A DNA stretch of 64,000 nucleotides from Antrihabitans spumae (GTDB taxonomy: Bacteria > Actinomycetota > Actinomycetes > Mycobacteriales > Mycobacteriaceae): contig NZ_JBIMSN010000062.1 in the NCBI RefSeq assembly GCF_043944905.1, positions 201,160 to 265,159 of the forward strand, written 5' to 3'. Positions within the stretch are counted from its first letter, which is position 1; every line of letters starts with the position of its first letter. The notes under the pieces were generated by a model, which worked only from the letters and a program-made list of their open reading frames with translations, did not search any database and was not told the DNA's origin. The translations under genes were made by a program, and so were the position numbers. Shown in pieces: positions 33,708-41,975 of the stretch.

Positions 33708-33818
33708 CGGCGCGCTTGCTCTCGACTGTCGAGGGCCTTGTCATCACCCGGGGCACCCCGCCGCGAAGGAGGGTTGCCGACCAGCGAGCCGGGGCTTGTC
33801 GCTGATGCTCGTGACCTG
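33708..33818 (-). ncRNA. SAM-IV riboswitch in the metY-metX leader
   Basis: The minus strand reads ggtcacgagcatcagcg, acaagccccggctcgctgg, tcggcaaccctcc, ggcggggtgccccgggtga, tgacaagg in order, matching the SAM-IV consensus (P1 ggtcac/gtgatgac, P2 cagcg-caagccccggc-cgctgg, the P3/P4 core). A small hairpin ctcgac-a-gtcgag follows, then the typical 3' tail agcaagcgcgccg. The tail CGCCG can pair with CGGCG of the P3 loop as the second pseudoknot, and it ends one nucleotide before AGGAGG, so SAM binding could hide the ribosome site of the downstream uORF. A possible -10 TACGAT lies just upstream (33825-33830). The remaining gap to icd holds the icd ribosome site only. Confidence 0.88.
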
Positions 33819-34028
33819 GCGAACATCGTATATGTCCGCTCCGAATAATCGAACTACCGGGGTTGGCAGATTGTGTTCCGACACGGACGACCGTCATGTT
33901 TAGCATTGATAGGCACGCTGACAGGCGCAGCCGTATACGTTGACTGTTGATGCCGCAAGCGCGCCCACAAGGTGCGTTCGCGGCCGCAGCACCGAGGGAA
34001 GACCTTCTCAGGAGGACGCGAAACACCC

Positions 34029-35252
34029 ATGTCGAAGATCAAGGTAGAAGGCACCGTCGTCGAGCTCGACGGCGACGAGATGACGCGGATCATCTGGAAG
34101 TTCATCAAAGAAAAGCTGATCCATCCTTATCTCGACGTGAACCTGGAGTACTACGACCTCGGCATCGAATATCGGGACGAGACCGACGATCAGGTGACGG
34201 TCGACGCCGCCAACGCCATCAAGAAGCACGGTGTCGGCGTCAAGTGCGCGACCATCACGCCGGACGAAGATCGCGTCGAGGAATTCGGCCTCAAGAAGAT
34301 GTGGCGTTCGCCCAACGGCACGATTCGAAATATACTGGGCGGCACGATCTTTCGTGCGCCGATCATCATCTCCAACGTGCCGCGGTTGGTCCCTGGCTGG
34401 ACCAAGCCGATCATCATCGGCCGCCACGCGTTCGGCGATCAATACCGCGCGACCGACTTCAAGGTCCCCGGGCCGGGCACCGTCACCATCACCTACACAC
34501 CCGACAACGGCGACGAACCGATCCAGCACGAGTTGGTGCACTTCACAGAGGAAAGCCTCGGCGGAGTCGTGCAGGGGCAGTACAACTTCAATCAGTCGAT
34601 CATCGACTTCGCGCGGGCCTCGCTGAATTACGGCCTGCAGCAGAACTATCCGGTGTATTTGTCCACGAAGAACACGATCCTCAAGGCGTACGACGGCCAG
34701 TTCAAGGACACGTTCCAGGACATCTACGAAAAAGAGTTCAAGGCCGAGTTCGACGCCGCCGGATTGACTTACGAACACCGCCTCATCGACGACATGGTCG
34801 CGTCGTCGATGAAGTGGGAGGGCGGCTACGTCTGGGCTTGCAAGAACTACGACGGCGACGTGCAGTCCGATACGGTCGCCCAGGGCTTCGGCTCCCTCGG
34901 CCTGATGACCTCGGTGCTGCTTACGCCGGACGGCAAGACCTGCGAGGCCGAAGCGGCGCACGGTACGGTCACGCGGCACTATCGGCAGCATCAGGCCGGT
35001 AAGCCGACATCGACGAATCCGATTGCATCGATCTTCGCGTGGACCCGTGGACTGGAGCACCGGGGCAAACTAGACAGCACTCCCGACGTGATCGGCTTCG
35101 CGCAGGCGCTGGAAGACGTTGTCATCACGACCGTCGAGGGCGGTCAGATGACGAAGGACCTCGCACTGCTGGTCGGCGGCGATCAGGGTTATCTGACGAC
35201 CGAGGAGTTCCTCGGCGCACTCGACGAGAACCTGCAGAAGGCATTGCGCTGA
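34029..35252 (+). CDS. icd: NADP-dependent isocitrate dehydrogenase
   Basis: 407 residues, homodimeric eukaryote-type NADP-IDH: VVELDGDEMTRIIWKFIK, substrate motif STKNTILKAYDG, YEHRLIDDMVAS with the catalytic Tyr/Lys/Asp set, and AAHGTVTRHYRQHQ. Converts isocitrate to 2-oxoglutarate with NADPH production in the TCA cycle. Same place as icd1 (Rv3339c) next to the methionine genes. ATG 34029 gives the family start SKIKVEGTVVE. AGGAGG lies rather far upstream (13 nt). Confidence 0.96.
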   Translation: MSKIKVEGTVVELDGDEMTRIIWKFIKEKLIHPYLDVNLEYYDLGIEYRDETDDQVTVDAANAIKKHGVGVKCATITPDEDRVEEFGLKKMWRSPNGTIRNILGGTIFRAPIIISNVPRLVPGWTKPIIIGRHAFGDQYRATDFKVPGPGTVTITYTPDNGDEPIQHELVHFTEESLGGVVQGQYNFNQSIIDFARASLNYGLQQNYPVYLSTKNTILKAYDGQFKDTFQDIYEKEFKAEFDAAGLTYEHRLIDDMVASSMKWEGGYVWACKNYDGDVQSDTVAQGFGSLGLMTSVLLTPDGKTCEAEAAHGTVTRHYRQHQAGKPTSTNPIASIFAWTRGLEHRGKLDSTPDVIGFAQALEDVVITTVEGGQMTKDLALLVGGDQGYLTTEEFLGALDENLQKALR

Positions 35253-35329
35253 TAGCCGCCTGTTGTCAGTGACCGACTTCACCGCCGCATCGGGATGATT
35301 TCCGCTCCTCGAGGCGGTTGTACGCAAGC

Positions 35330-36544
35330 GTGCCTACTACAACCGCGCCACGTGCTGAGCTGGCCAGCACCGACTCGGCCAACTCCGGAACCCGCCGCTG
35401 GGCGATGCTCGCCCTCGCGATGGGTGGTTTCGGTATCGGCACCACCGAATTCGTGGCGATGGGCCTACTTCCCGACATCGCGTCGGGCATCGGCGTATCC
35501 GAGCCGACCGCGGGCCATGTCATTTCCGCCTACGCGCTTGGCGTCGTCGTCGGAGCCCCGCTGCTTGCAGCCGCCACGGCACGCCTCCCGCGAAAGCTGG
35601 TCCTCATCGGCTTGATGGTCGCCTTCACCATCGGCAATGCCGCCACCGTGTTCGCGCCGAGCTACGAGTGGCTCATGGTCTCGCGCTTCGTCGCAGGCTT
35701 GCCACACGGTGCGTATTTCGGTGTCGCGTCCCTTGCCGCCGCGTCACTCGTTCCCGCTGGACAGCGAGCCAAAGCCGTTGCCACGGTGATGCTCGGCCTC
35801 AGCGTCGCGAACGTCGTCGGGGTCCCGGCCGCCGCTGCCCTTGGTCAACATTTCGGCTGGCGCAGCGCCTTTACGATCGTCACCGTCATCGGCGTTGCCA
35901 CGGTCGCCGCGCTCGTGCGTTGGGTGCCGGACCTGCACGGCGTCGCCATAACGAATCCGATCACCGAACTCGGTGCACTGCGCCGCTCCCAGGTGTGGTT
36001 GACCCTTGCGGTCGGCACTGTCGGCTTCGGCGGCATGTTCGCCGTGTACACCTACGTCAGCACCACGCTGACCGACGTGGCCGGGTTGCCGATCGCCTGG
36101 GTTCCGGTCGTTCTGATGGTCTACGGCGTCGGGATGGTCGTCGGCAACATCGTCGGCGGCATCCTCGCCGATAGGGCGTTGATTCCCAGCCTCTTCGCGC
36201 TGCTGGCAACGATGGCCGTCGTGCTCGCGTTGTTCGTCGCTGCTGCGCACAACCCGTATACCGCAGTTGTCGGCGTGTTCGCCATCGGCGCGGCGGGAGC
36301 CGCTTTGGTCCCCGGGCTGCAAACCCGGCTGATGGACGTGGCGGCAGATGCGCAGTCGTTGGCCGCCGCGCTCAACCATGCGGCGCTCAACATCGCCAAC
36401 GCAGCGGGTGCGTGGCTCGGCGGCATTGTCATCGCCGCAGGTCTCGGCTACACCGCGCCGGCAGCCGTCGGAGCGATGCTTGCCATCGCCGGATTGTTCG
36501 TACTCGGGATCTCGGTTCTTGCACAGCGCCGGACCGCCGACTGA
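35330..36544 (+). CDS. MFS transporter, DHA1 (AraJ/arabinose-efflux-like) family
   Basis: 404 residues with 12 predicted helices. Motifs GTTEFVAMGLLPDIA in helix 1 and VISAYALGVVVGAPLLAA in helix 2, PHGAYFGVASLAAA in helix 4. These are characteristic of the AraJ/YdhP/Cmx drug-efflux group. GTG 35330 is preferred to the in-frame TTG 12 nt earlier. Substrate unknown, with chloramphenicol-like or sugar efflux as family guesses. No regulator adjacent. Confidence 0.85.
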   Translation: MPTTTAPRAELASTDSANSGTRRWAMLALAMGGFGIGTTEFVAMGLLPDIASGIGVSEPTAGHVISAYALGVVVGAPLLAAATARLPRKLVLIGLMVAFTIGNAATVFAPSYEWLMVSRFVAGLPHGAYFGVASLAAASLVPAGQRAKAVATVMLGLSVANVVGVPAAAALGQHFGWRSAFTIVTVIGVATVAALVRWVPDLHGVAITNPITELGALRRSQVWLTLAVGTVGFGGMFAVYTYVSTTLTDVAGLPIAWVPVVLMVYGVGMVVGNIVGGILADRALIPSLFALLATMAVVLALFVAAAHNPYTAVVGVFAIGAAGAALVPGLQTRLMDVAADAQSLAAALNHAALNIANAAGAWLGGIVIAAGLGYTAPAAVGAMLAIAGLFVLGISVLAQRRTAD

Positions 36545-36548
36545 CCCG

Positions 36549-37373
36549 CTATACCGCTCGCAGGTGCGGCCGATAGGACGCGACGTGTTCGGAGATCAGC
36601 GCGGCCACCTTCTCCGGTGCCTCCAGCTGAGGGCAGTGGCCGACGCCTTCCATCGTGACTCGGTCGGCGACCGCCGGAAGCTCGTCGATGAACATGCTCC
36701 CGTAGCGGCGCATGGGGATGATGCGGTCGTATTCGCACAGCAGCAGCCGAGTCGGCACCTTGACATCGGCAAGGCCGGTGACTCCGCCACCCTTGAGTCC
36801 GGACCACAGCACGGGCAGGAATGCTCTGCAGTTCGACGCGGCGAGAATCATCGCCTCGGCGTCCTGTGGCTCGACGGCCTTCGCATCTTTGCTCACCAGG
36901 GGCAGGAAAGCTCGGTGTACGAGGCGATTTCGGGCCACGAAGCCGCCGACGAGTTTGCCGATCCCGACGAGGGGACCGAGTGAAAGAAATTTGAGACCGA
37001 CCAGGATTGCGTCCGGGCTCAGATGACGCCAGCCGCCAGCTGGAGCCACAGCGGTCAGGGTGCGCGCGCGACCGCGACGTTCGAGTTCGAAACCGACCCA
37101 ACCGCCGAGCGAGTTGCCGACGATGTGGCAGGTGTTCCAGCCGAGTTCGTCGAGTTGCTTCTCAACGGCGTCGGCGATCGCGGAGGCGCTGGCGTCCCAC
37201 CCGTTCAGGGGAGGCCCACCCCAGTGACCCGCGAAGGCGGGCGCGAAGACCTCGTAGGACTCCGCCAATCGCTCGGCGACACCGCGCCAGACATGAGGGG
37301 AGAGCATAAATGGCTGCAGGAGCAGGACCGGCTCACCGGATCCCAGATGTAGCGCTGCGGTCGACTGAGTCAC
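36549..37373 (-). CDS. Alpha/beta hydrolase
   Basis: 274 residues. LQPFMLSPHVWRGVAERL replaces the usual HG oxyanion motif, nucleophile Ser88 in VGNSLGGW, acid candidate in LLLCEYDRIIP, and His in GVGHCPQLEAP. The cap region (roughly 120-200) is hydrophobic, which suggests a lipophilic substrate. GTG start, no signal peptide. Function unassigned. Confidence 0.8.
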   Translation of the reverse strand: MTQSTAALHLGSGEPVLLLQPFMLSPHVWRGVAERLAESYEVFAPAFAGHWGGPPLNGWDASASAIADAVEKQLDELGWNTCHIVGNSLGGWVGFELERRGRARTLTAVAPAGGWRHLSPDAILVGLKFLSLGPLVGIGKLVGGFVARNRLVHRAFLPLVSKDAKAVEPQDAEAMILAASNCRAFLPVLWSGLKGGGVTGLADVKVPTRLLLCEYDRIIPMRRYGSMFIDELPAVADRVTMEGVGHCPQLEAPEKVAALISEHVASYRPHLRAV

Positions 37374-37476
37374 GCGGAAGGACCTTTCCTCGACGTCATT
37401 GTCCGGAAAAAGCTCTTGATGCTGAGTTACCCGTTACTGAGGCTCACACACGGTGATGCCGAGCGCAAGTACCCGC

Positions 37477-38133
37477 TCAGGCTGACGGAACCTCGAACAT
37501 CTTCATAAATCCCGCGGCGAACCCGATCGAGCCGCTCACTTTGACCTTGCCGCGAACGAACATCATCTTGGCCCCCGCATTGCCGGTCGCCAGTTTCAGC
37601 AGGCTGGCCGGGCTGAGCGTGATCGTCGTCTTCGCATCGGGTGCGAGCGACTTCTCGACGCTGCACTTTCGGTCAGCGATGGTGACTGCGTAGTCGTCGG
37701 TTTCCTTGCCGCCGTTGCCTTTCCCGCTGACCCGGAACTGCATGACGACCCTGCCGTCGCGAGCCCGCTCGGGTAGGAAGTGGGCGTCCATCCGCCGGAA
37801 CAGTTCGTCGAGGACTCGGGCGCGCAACGCGGGATCCGCTGTCGCGGCTTTGAGTTGATCGTCGGACGCCCGGGCGATCAACTTCGCGAAGTTCGTTGCG
37901 TCCATCTTTGCCAGGTCGACGTCGGCACCTGCGTCAGCGAGGCGCGCGAGGTTGCTCAGCAGCGACGCGAATTCCTCGTTCTTCAGCTTCTTCGGATCGA
38001 CGAGGCGGCCGACGACGTCGACGTCGAGATCACCTATCGCCGGGTCGTCGGCTTGCAAACGTCCTAGTAGCGCTACGAGTTCGCTGGACTTCAGCTTCGA
38101 GAGTGCGGCCTCGCCGAGGTCGGTTTGCGTCAT
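37477..38133 (-). CDS. SCP2 sterol-binding domain protein
   Basis: 218 residues. N-terminal helical region (ALSKLKSSELVALLGRLQ, LKNEEFASLLSNLARLAD) and a C-terminal SCP2 domain (VVMQFRVSGKG, CSVEKSLAPDAKTTITLSPA, KMMFVRGKVKVSGSIGFAAG). Likely binds or carries a lipid. No enzyme domain is fused. TACGGT lies 7 nt before its ATG, so it appears leaderless. Confidence 0.85.
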   Translation of the reverse strand: MTQTDLGEAALSKLKSSELVALLGRLQADDPAIGDLDVDVVGRLVDPKKLKNEEFASLLSNLARLADAGADVDLAKMDATNFAKLIARASDDQLKAATADPALRARVLDELFRRMDAHFLPERARDGRVVMQFRVSGKGNGGKETDDYAVTIADRKCSVEKSLAPDAKTTITLSPASLLKLATGNAGAKMMFVRGKVKVSGSIGFAAGFMKMFEVPSA

Positions 38134-38140
38134 GGGCTAA

Positions 38141-38146
38141 ACCGTA
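38141..38146 (-). promoter_or_regulatory. -10 element TACGGT for the SCP2 gene
   Basis: Minus-strand TACGGT with 7 nt to the ATG. The divergent exonuclease gene has its own -10 50 bp away. Confidence 0.5.
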
Positions 38147-38196
38147 AACCGTAGGTCGCGGGTGCTGTGCGGAGGGTTGGCTGCGCCAGGGTCCGC

Positions 38197-38202
38197 TACC
38201 GT
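38197..38202 (+). promoter_or_regulatory. -10 element TACCGT for the exonuclease III operon
   Basis: TACCGT followed by 6 nt and the GTG start. Leaderless geometry for the three-gene xthA-RNase-barstar operon. Confidence 0.5.
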
Positions 38203-38208
38203 GCTCAC

Positions 38209-39012
38209 GTGGCTCACATCATCTCGTCCGTCAACGTCAACGGTGTCCGTGCCGCTGCTCGGAAAGGTTTGCTCGAGTGGTTGGCGGCAACCGAGGCAGA
38301 CGCTGTGTGCCTGCAGGAAACTCGGGCGACCGACGACGAATTGCGGGTGGCGCTCGGTCCGGCGCTGGCGTCCGGTTGGCATCTCGCTTCCGCGGAACCC
38401 ACTGCCGCAAAAGGTCGAAGCGGGGTCGCGATCCTGTCCCGCAGGCCGGCCGACAAGGTTCGCGTCGCCTTCGGTTCCGACGAGTTCGCCGAATCCGGTC
38501 GCTACGTCGAAGCCGACTTCGGTGACTTGACGGTCGCGAGCGTGTACGTCCCGTCCGGTGGCGTCGGAACGCCTCGTCAAGACGAGAAGGACCGTTTCCT
38601 GGACGCGTTCGGACGCTACCTCCGAGCCGCAGCGCTGGCGACGACGGAGGCGAACAAGAATCTGGTCGTGAGCGGCGACTGGAACATAGCCCACACCGAC
38701 CTCGATCTGAAGGCTTGGAAGGCCAATCGGCGGTCGTCGGGATGTCTTCCATACGAACGTGTTTGGATCGATTCACTACTAGCGGCCGGGCTGGCCGACG
38801 TCGCGCGTCGACTGAACCCGGACGTGGCCGGGCCCTACACCTGGTGGTCCTACCGCGGTCGCGCATTCGACAACGACGCTGGCTGGCGGATCGACTATCA
38901 ACTGGCGACTGCGGAACTTGCGGAACGTGCCAAGCAGGTGACGGTCGAGCGAGCGCAGACGTACGACACCCGCTGGTCCGATCACGCACCCGTGACGGTG
39001 CAGTACCGATGA
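38209..39012 (+). CDS. xthA: Exodeoxyribonuclease III / AP endonuclease family protein
   Basis: 267 residues, EEP nuclease fold: SSVNVNGVRAAARKGLLEWL, catalytic Glu in CLQETRA, SGRYVEADFGDLTVASVYVPSG, SGDWNIAHTDLDL and C-terminal RIDYQLAT with SDHAPV. Acts on abasic sites or 3' ends in base excision repair. Leaderless GTG. The stop overlaps the next start (ATGA), so it is co-translated with a secreted RNase and a barstar homologue, an unusual operon for a DNA-repair enzyme. Confidence 0.93.
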   Translation: MAHIISSVNVNGVRAAARKGLLEWLAATEADAVCLQETRATDDELRVALGPALASGWHLASAEPTAAKGRSGVAILSRRPADKVRVAFGSDEFAESGRYVEADFGDLTVASVYVPSGGVGTPRQDEKDRFLDAFGRYLRAAALATTEANKNLVVSGDWNIAHTDLDLKAWKANRRSSGCLPYERVWIDSLLAAGLADVARRLNPDVAGPYTWWSYRGRAFDNDAGWRIDYQLATAELAERAKQVTVERAQTYDTRWSDHAPVTVQYR

Positions 39013-39443
39013 ACAGGTCCAGACTGATCGGTGCGGGCGCGGCGGCAGTGTTGGTGGTGGTCGTTGCATTGTTGCTGCTGTCCTCACGTAGCGAAGACAG
39101 CGCGACGAGCGCCGGGGTCCCGACGACCGGTGACGGACGGTCGATTTCGGCGCAGGTGTCTGATGTACCCGCGGCGGCAACGCAAACTCTGCAGAAGATC
39201 GACGCGGGCTCGTGGCCCGAATCCGCGAATGCCCCAGGCACCAAGGGCGGCGAGACCTGGCGCAATCGTGACCGCCAGTTGCCGGTGAAAGATGCTGCGG
39301 GCAAAGCGATCACCTACAAGGAGTGGGACGTCAATCCGAAGCGGCGCGGCCAGACCCGTGACGCGGAGCGCATCGTCACAGGCAGCGACGGCTCCGCCTG
39401 GTACACGGGCGATCACTACAAAACCTTCACGAGGATGCGCTGA
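39009..39443 (+). CDS. Membrane-anchored or secreted guanyl-type ribonuclease (RNase Sa/barnase family)
   Basis: 144 residues. An N-terminal hydrophobic segment (AGAAAVLVVVVALLLLSS) acts as signal or anchor, then a short linker and a microbial ribonuclease domain. The catalytic set is complete: Glu105 in TYKEWDVNP, Arg121 in ERIVTG, His136 in YTGDHYKTF. It should cleave RNA at guanosine outside the membrane. The following gene encodes a barstar homologue, its expected cytoplasmic inhibitor. The TGA shares one base with the inhibitor's ATG. Confidence 0.9.
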   Translation: MNRSRLIGAGAAAVLVVVVALLLLSSRSEDSATSAGVPTTGDGRSISAQVSDVPAAATQTLQKIDAGSWPESANAPGTKGGETWRNRDRQLPVKDAAGKAITYKEWDVNPKRRGQTRDAERIVTGSDGSAWYTGDHYKTFTRMR

Positions 39444-39871
39444 TGTCGGATATCGAGAAGATCCTGACCGGTTCGCCCGTCGTCGGCCGCATTGTCGCCG
39501 CACGTGACGACGGTTCGATCAGCTATCGCGCGACCGAACTCGGCTACCTCGTCCGTACGGTTCGTGGTGACAAGATGCCGACCGTGCAGCGCCTGTTCGA
39601 CGAGTTCGCGGCCGCATTCCAGTTCCCCGACTACTTCGGCGAAAACAAGGATGCATTCGACGAATGTATGCGCGATCTCGACGAATTCGTAGGCGCTGCA
39701 CCCGGTTACGTCGTCGTCGTTCGGGCAGCCGAGCAGTTGCTCAGTCGGGAACCCGAAGAAAGGCGATGGTTCGTCGACGCGATGGACTTCTATGCGCAGG
39801 AGTGGGCGAAGAAGCCTGATCCGGTGCTGTTCAAAGTTGTCGAGATCAGTAGGGAGCCACGCCGCTCGTGA
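39443..39871 (+). CDS. Barstar family ribonuclease inhibitor
   Basis: 142 residues with the barstar core VQRLFDEFAAAFQFPDYFGE followed by NKDAFDECMRDLDEF, the helix and Asp residues that plug the RNase active site in barstar. A longer N-terminus than the 89-residue B. amyloliquefaciens protein. Cytoplasmic. Coupled to the upstream RNase gene (TGATG), forming a toxin-immunity pair. Its stop codon lies inside the left arm of an extragenic palindrome. Confidence 0.9.
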   Translation: MSDIEKILTGSPVVGRIVAARDDGSISYRATELGYLVRTVRGDKMPTVQRLFDEFAAAFQFPDYFGENKDAFDECMRDLDEFVGAAPGYVVVVRAAEQLLSREPEERRWFVDAMDFYAQEWAKKPDPVLFKVVEISREPRRS

Positions 39872-39910
39872 GTCCTTCCGGAGGGCAGGACCATCGAAAA
39901 GACTCACGAG
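39865..39910. repeat. Extragenic palindrome, copy 2
   Basis: Left arm ctcgtgagtccttccggagg, 6-nt spacer, right arm ccatcgaaaagactcacgag. The outer 10 bp pair perfectly and the inner part is degenerate. The same sequence family as the perfect palindrome after guaA, with the same flanking GGCGTAGCC. The left arm overlaps the stop codon of the barstar gene. Confidence 0.6.
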
Positions 39911-39927
39911 GCGTAGCCTCCTAGACC

Positions 39928-40953
39928 ATGTCCAGCACTGCCCCTACCTCGTTGCCACGCGTCCTGTCCGGGATTCAACCGACCGCAGATTCTTTCCATC
40001 TCGGCAATTATCTGGGCGCGCTGAAGGATTGGGTCGGGCTGCAGGACGGTTACGACGCGCTGTACTTCATCCCGGACCTCCATGCAATCACGATGCCGCA
40101 GGATCCGAAGTTACTTGCCAAGCGAACCCGGGTTTCGGTCGCGCAGTTGTTGGCGATCGGCATCGACCCGAACAAGTCGACGCTGTTCGTACAGAGCCAG
40201 GTACCGCAACATGCCGAGCTGGCCTGGGTGTTGAACTGCCTCACCGGTTTCGGCGAAGCGTCGCGGATGACGCAGTTCAAGGACAAGTCAGCGCGCGAAG
40301 GCAACGAGCAGGCGAGTGTCGGACTTTTCACCTATCCGATCTTGCAAGCTGCCGACATCCTGCTCTACCGTGCCCAGCACGTTCCGGTCGGTGAGGACCA
40401 GCGCCAACACCTCGAACTCACTCGCGACCTTGCACAGCGATTCAACAGTCGCTACAAGAAGACGTTCGTCGTCCCCGACGCGTACGTCATCAAGGGCACG
40501 GCGAAGATCTACGACCTGCAGAACCCGACGGCAAAGATGAGCAAGTCGGCCGCATCCGATGCCGGCATCATCAATCTTCTCGACGACCCGAAGGTTTCGG
40601 CGAAAAGAATCAAGTCTGCGGTCACCGACACCGATCGCGAGATCAGGTTCGATCGGGCGACCAAGCCAGGGGTGAGCAACCTTCTGGTGATTCTCGGTGC
40701 GCTGACGGGTGAGTCGATTGAGACCCTGGAAACTGGGTATGAGGGGAAAGGTTACGGCGACCTCAAGTCCGACGTAGCCGACGCTCTGGCCGATTTCGTC
40801 ACCCCGATTCAGGCGCAAGTGAAAGAATTTCTGGCGGACCCGGCCGAGCTGGACCGGATTTTGACGATCGGTGCCGAGCGAGCACGTGCGATTGCCTCCG
40901 TGACCCTGCGGCAGGTGTATGAACGAGTGGGGTTCCTGACCCCGAAAGGGTGA
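39928..40953 (+). CDS. trpS: Tryptophan--tRNA ligase
   Basis: 341 residues, class I synthetase. HIGH-type signature in PTADSFHLGNYLGAL, DLHAIT, QSQVPQHAELAW, the ATP motif AKMSKSAASD, and the VPVGEDQRQHLELTRD tryptophan site. Charges tRNA-Trp. TAGCCT lies 8 nt before the ATG, and no Shine-Dalgarno is seen. Its stop overlaps the yhjD start (GTGA). Confidence 0.96.
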   Translation: MSSTAPTSLPRVLSGIQPTADSFHLGNYLGALKDWVGLQDGYDALYFIPDLHAITMPQDPKLLAKRTRVSVAQLLAIGIDPNKSTLFVQSQVPQHAELAWVLNCLTGFGEASRMTQFKDKSAREGNEQASVGLFTYPILQAADILLYRAQHVPVGEDQRQHLELTRDLAQRFNSRYKKTFVVPDAYVIKGTAKIYDLQNPTAKMSKSAASDAGIINLLDDPKVSAKRIKSAVTDTDREIRFDRATKPGVSNLLVILGALTGESIETLETGYEGKGYGDLKSDVADALADFVTPIQAQVKEFLADPAELDRILTIGAERARAIASVTLRQVYERVGFLTPKG

Positions 40954-41975
40954 GTGCCATCCCTGACGTCAAGGCAATCCTTAAGCAGCAACGCGACCAG
41001 CGGCCCTGGCTCGATCACCTGATTCGAGCCGCTGGACGATTCCAGCAACAACGCGGCGACTACTACGCCGCCGGCATCACCTACTTCACCGTGCTGGCGT
41101 TGTTCCCGTTGCTGATGGTCGGATTCTCGGCGGCGGGCTTCGTCCTCGTCGGCAATCCTGATCTGCTCGAAACCGTTCGCGAGAAGTTGACCGAGAACGT
41201 CGACGGATCGATGGGCGATCAGCTCAAAAGCTTGATCGATCAGGCGATCAATTCGCGCACCGGCGTTGGTGTCATCGGCCTGCTCGGCGCGCTGTACGCC
41301 GGGCTCGGCTGGATGGCGAACCTGCGTGCCGCGCTGACCGAGCAGTGGGACCAGAAGCACGAGCCGGACAACTTCGTGAAGACCAAGATCGTCGACCTCG
41401 GCGCCCTGATCGGACTTGCGCTCGCATTGGTCGTCTCGCTCGGTCTCTCGGCTATCAGCTCGGGCGCGGTCGGCAAACGTCTCCTCGGCTTGGTCAACCT
41501 CGACGAGGTGCCCGGCGTCGGAATTGTGCTGCGTGTGGTGTCGATCGCGTTGGCGCTGTTGGCGTCGTGGGCGGTCTTCGTGTGGGTGATCGCCCGACTG
41601 CCACGCGAACCGGTCACCATCAAGAGCGCGATGCGTGCGGCGCTGCTGGCGGCGGTCTTCTTCGAGATCTTCAAGCAGATTGCGACGTTTTATCTGAAGT
41701 CGGTCCTCGGCAGCCCAGCTGGTGCCGCGTTCGGTCCGATCATCGGTATCATGGTGTTCAGCTTCTTCACGGCGCGAATCATTTTGTTCGCGACGGCGTG
41801 GGCAGCGACCGCCGACGAGAACCTCGCGATGGTCGCAGTGCCCCCACCCGATCCGGCGGTCATCTCGCCGCGCGTCGAGGTCCGCACCGGACCGTCCGTT
41901 GCGGGCGGGATAGCTCTCGTTGGCGCGGGAGCCCTTGCCGCGCTCGGCATTTCGGGAGCCCGAAAACGGCGTTAG
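40950..41975 (+). CDS. yhjD: YhjD/YihY-BrkB family inner membrane protein
   Basis: 341 residues. The N-terminal amphipathic part RFQQQRGDYYAAGITYFTVL leads into the first of about six helices typical of YihY/BrkB proteins (VGVIGLLGALYAGLGWMANL, IGLALALVVSLGLS, FGPIIGIMVFSFFTARIILF), and ends in a basic RKRR tail. In E. coli YhjD is implicated in envelope lipid/LPS export when overactive. The role in actinobacteria is unproved. Coupled to trpS as in mycobacteria (Rv3336c-Rv3335c). Its stop overlaps the stop of the convergent fragment by sharing TTAG. Confidence 0.88.
   Translation: MSAIPDVKAILKQQRDQRPWLDHLIRAAGRFQQQRGDYYAAGITYFTVLALFPLLMVGFSAAGFVLVGNPDLLETVREKLTENVDGSMGDQLKSLIDQAINSRTGVGVIGLLGALYAGLGWMANLRAALTEQWDQKHEPDNFVKTKIVDLGALIGLALALVVSLGLSAISSGAVGKRLLGLVNLDEVPGVGIVLRVVSIALALLASWAVFVWVIARLPREPVTIKSAMRAALLAAVFFEIFKQIATFYLKSVLGSPAGAAFGPIIGIMVFSFFTARIILFATAWAATADENLAMVAVPPPDPAVISPRVEVRTGPSVAGGIALVGAGALAALGISGARKRR

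Noticed and set aside
33673..34026. A 117-codon minus-strand frame that ends with the MCCCSG peptide.
   Set aside because: It runs through the whole SAM-IV aptamer and into the icd leader on the other strand and has no protein-family pattern. Only the last six codons have a ribosome site, so only these are annotated.
41971..41975. Shared TTAG between convergent stop codons (also at 58339-58342) as a special signal.
   Set aside because: It is a simple consequence of tight convergent packing: TAG on one strand and TAA on the other in TTAG.
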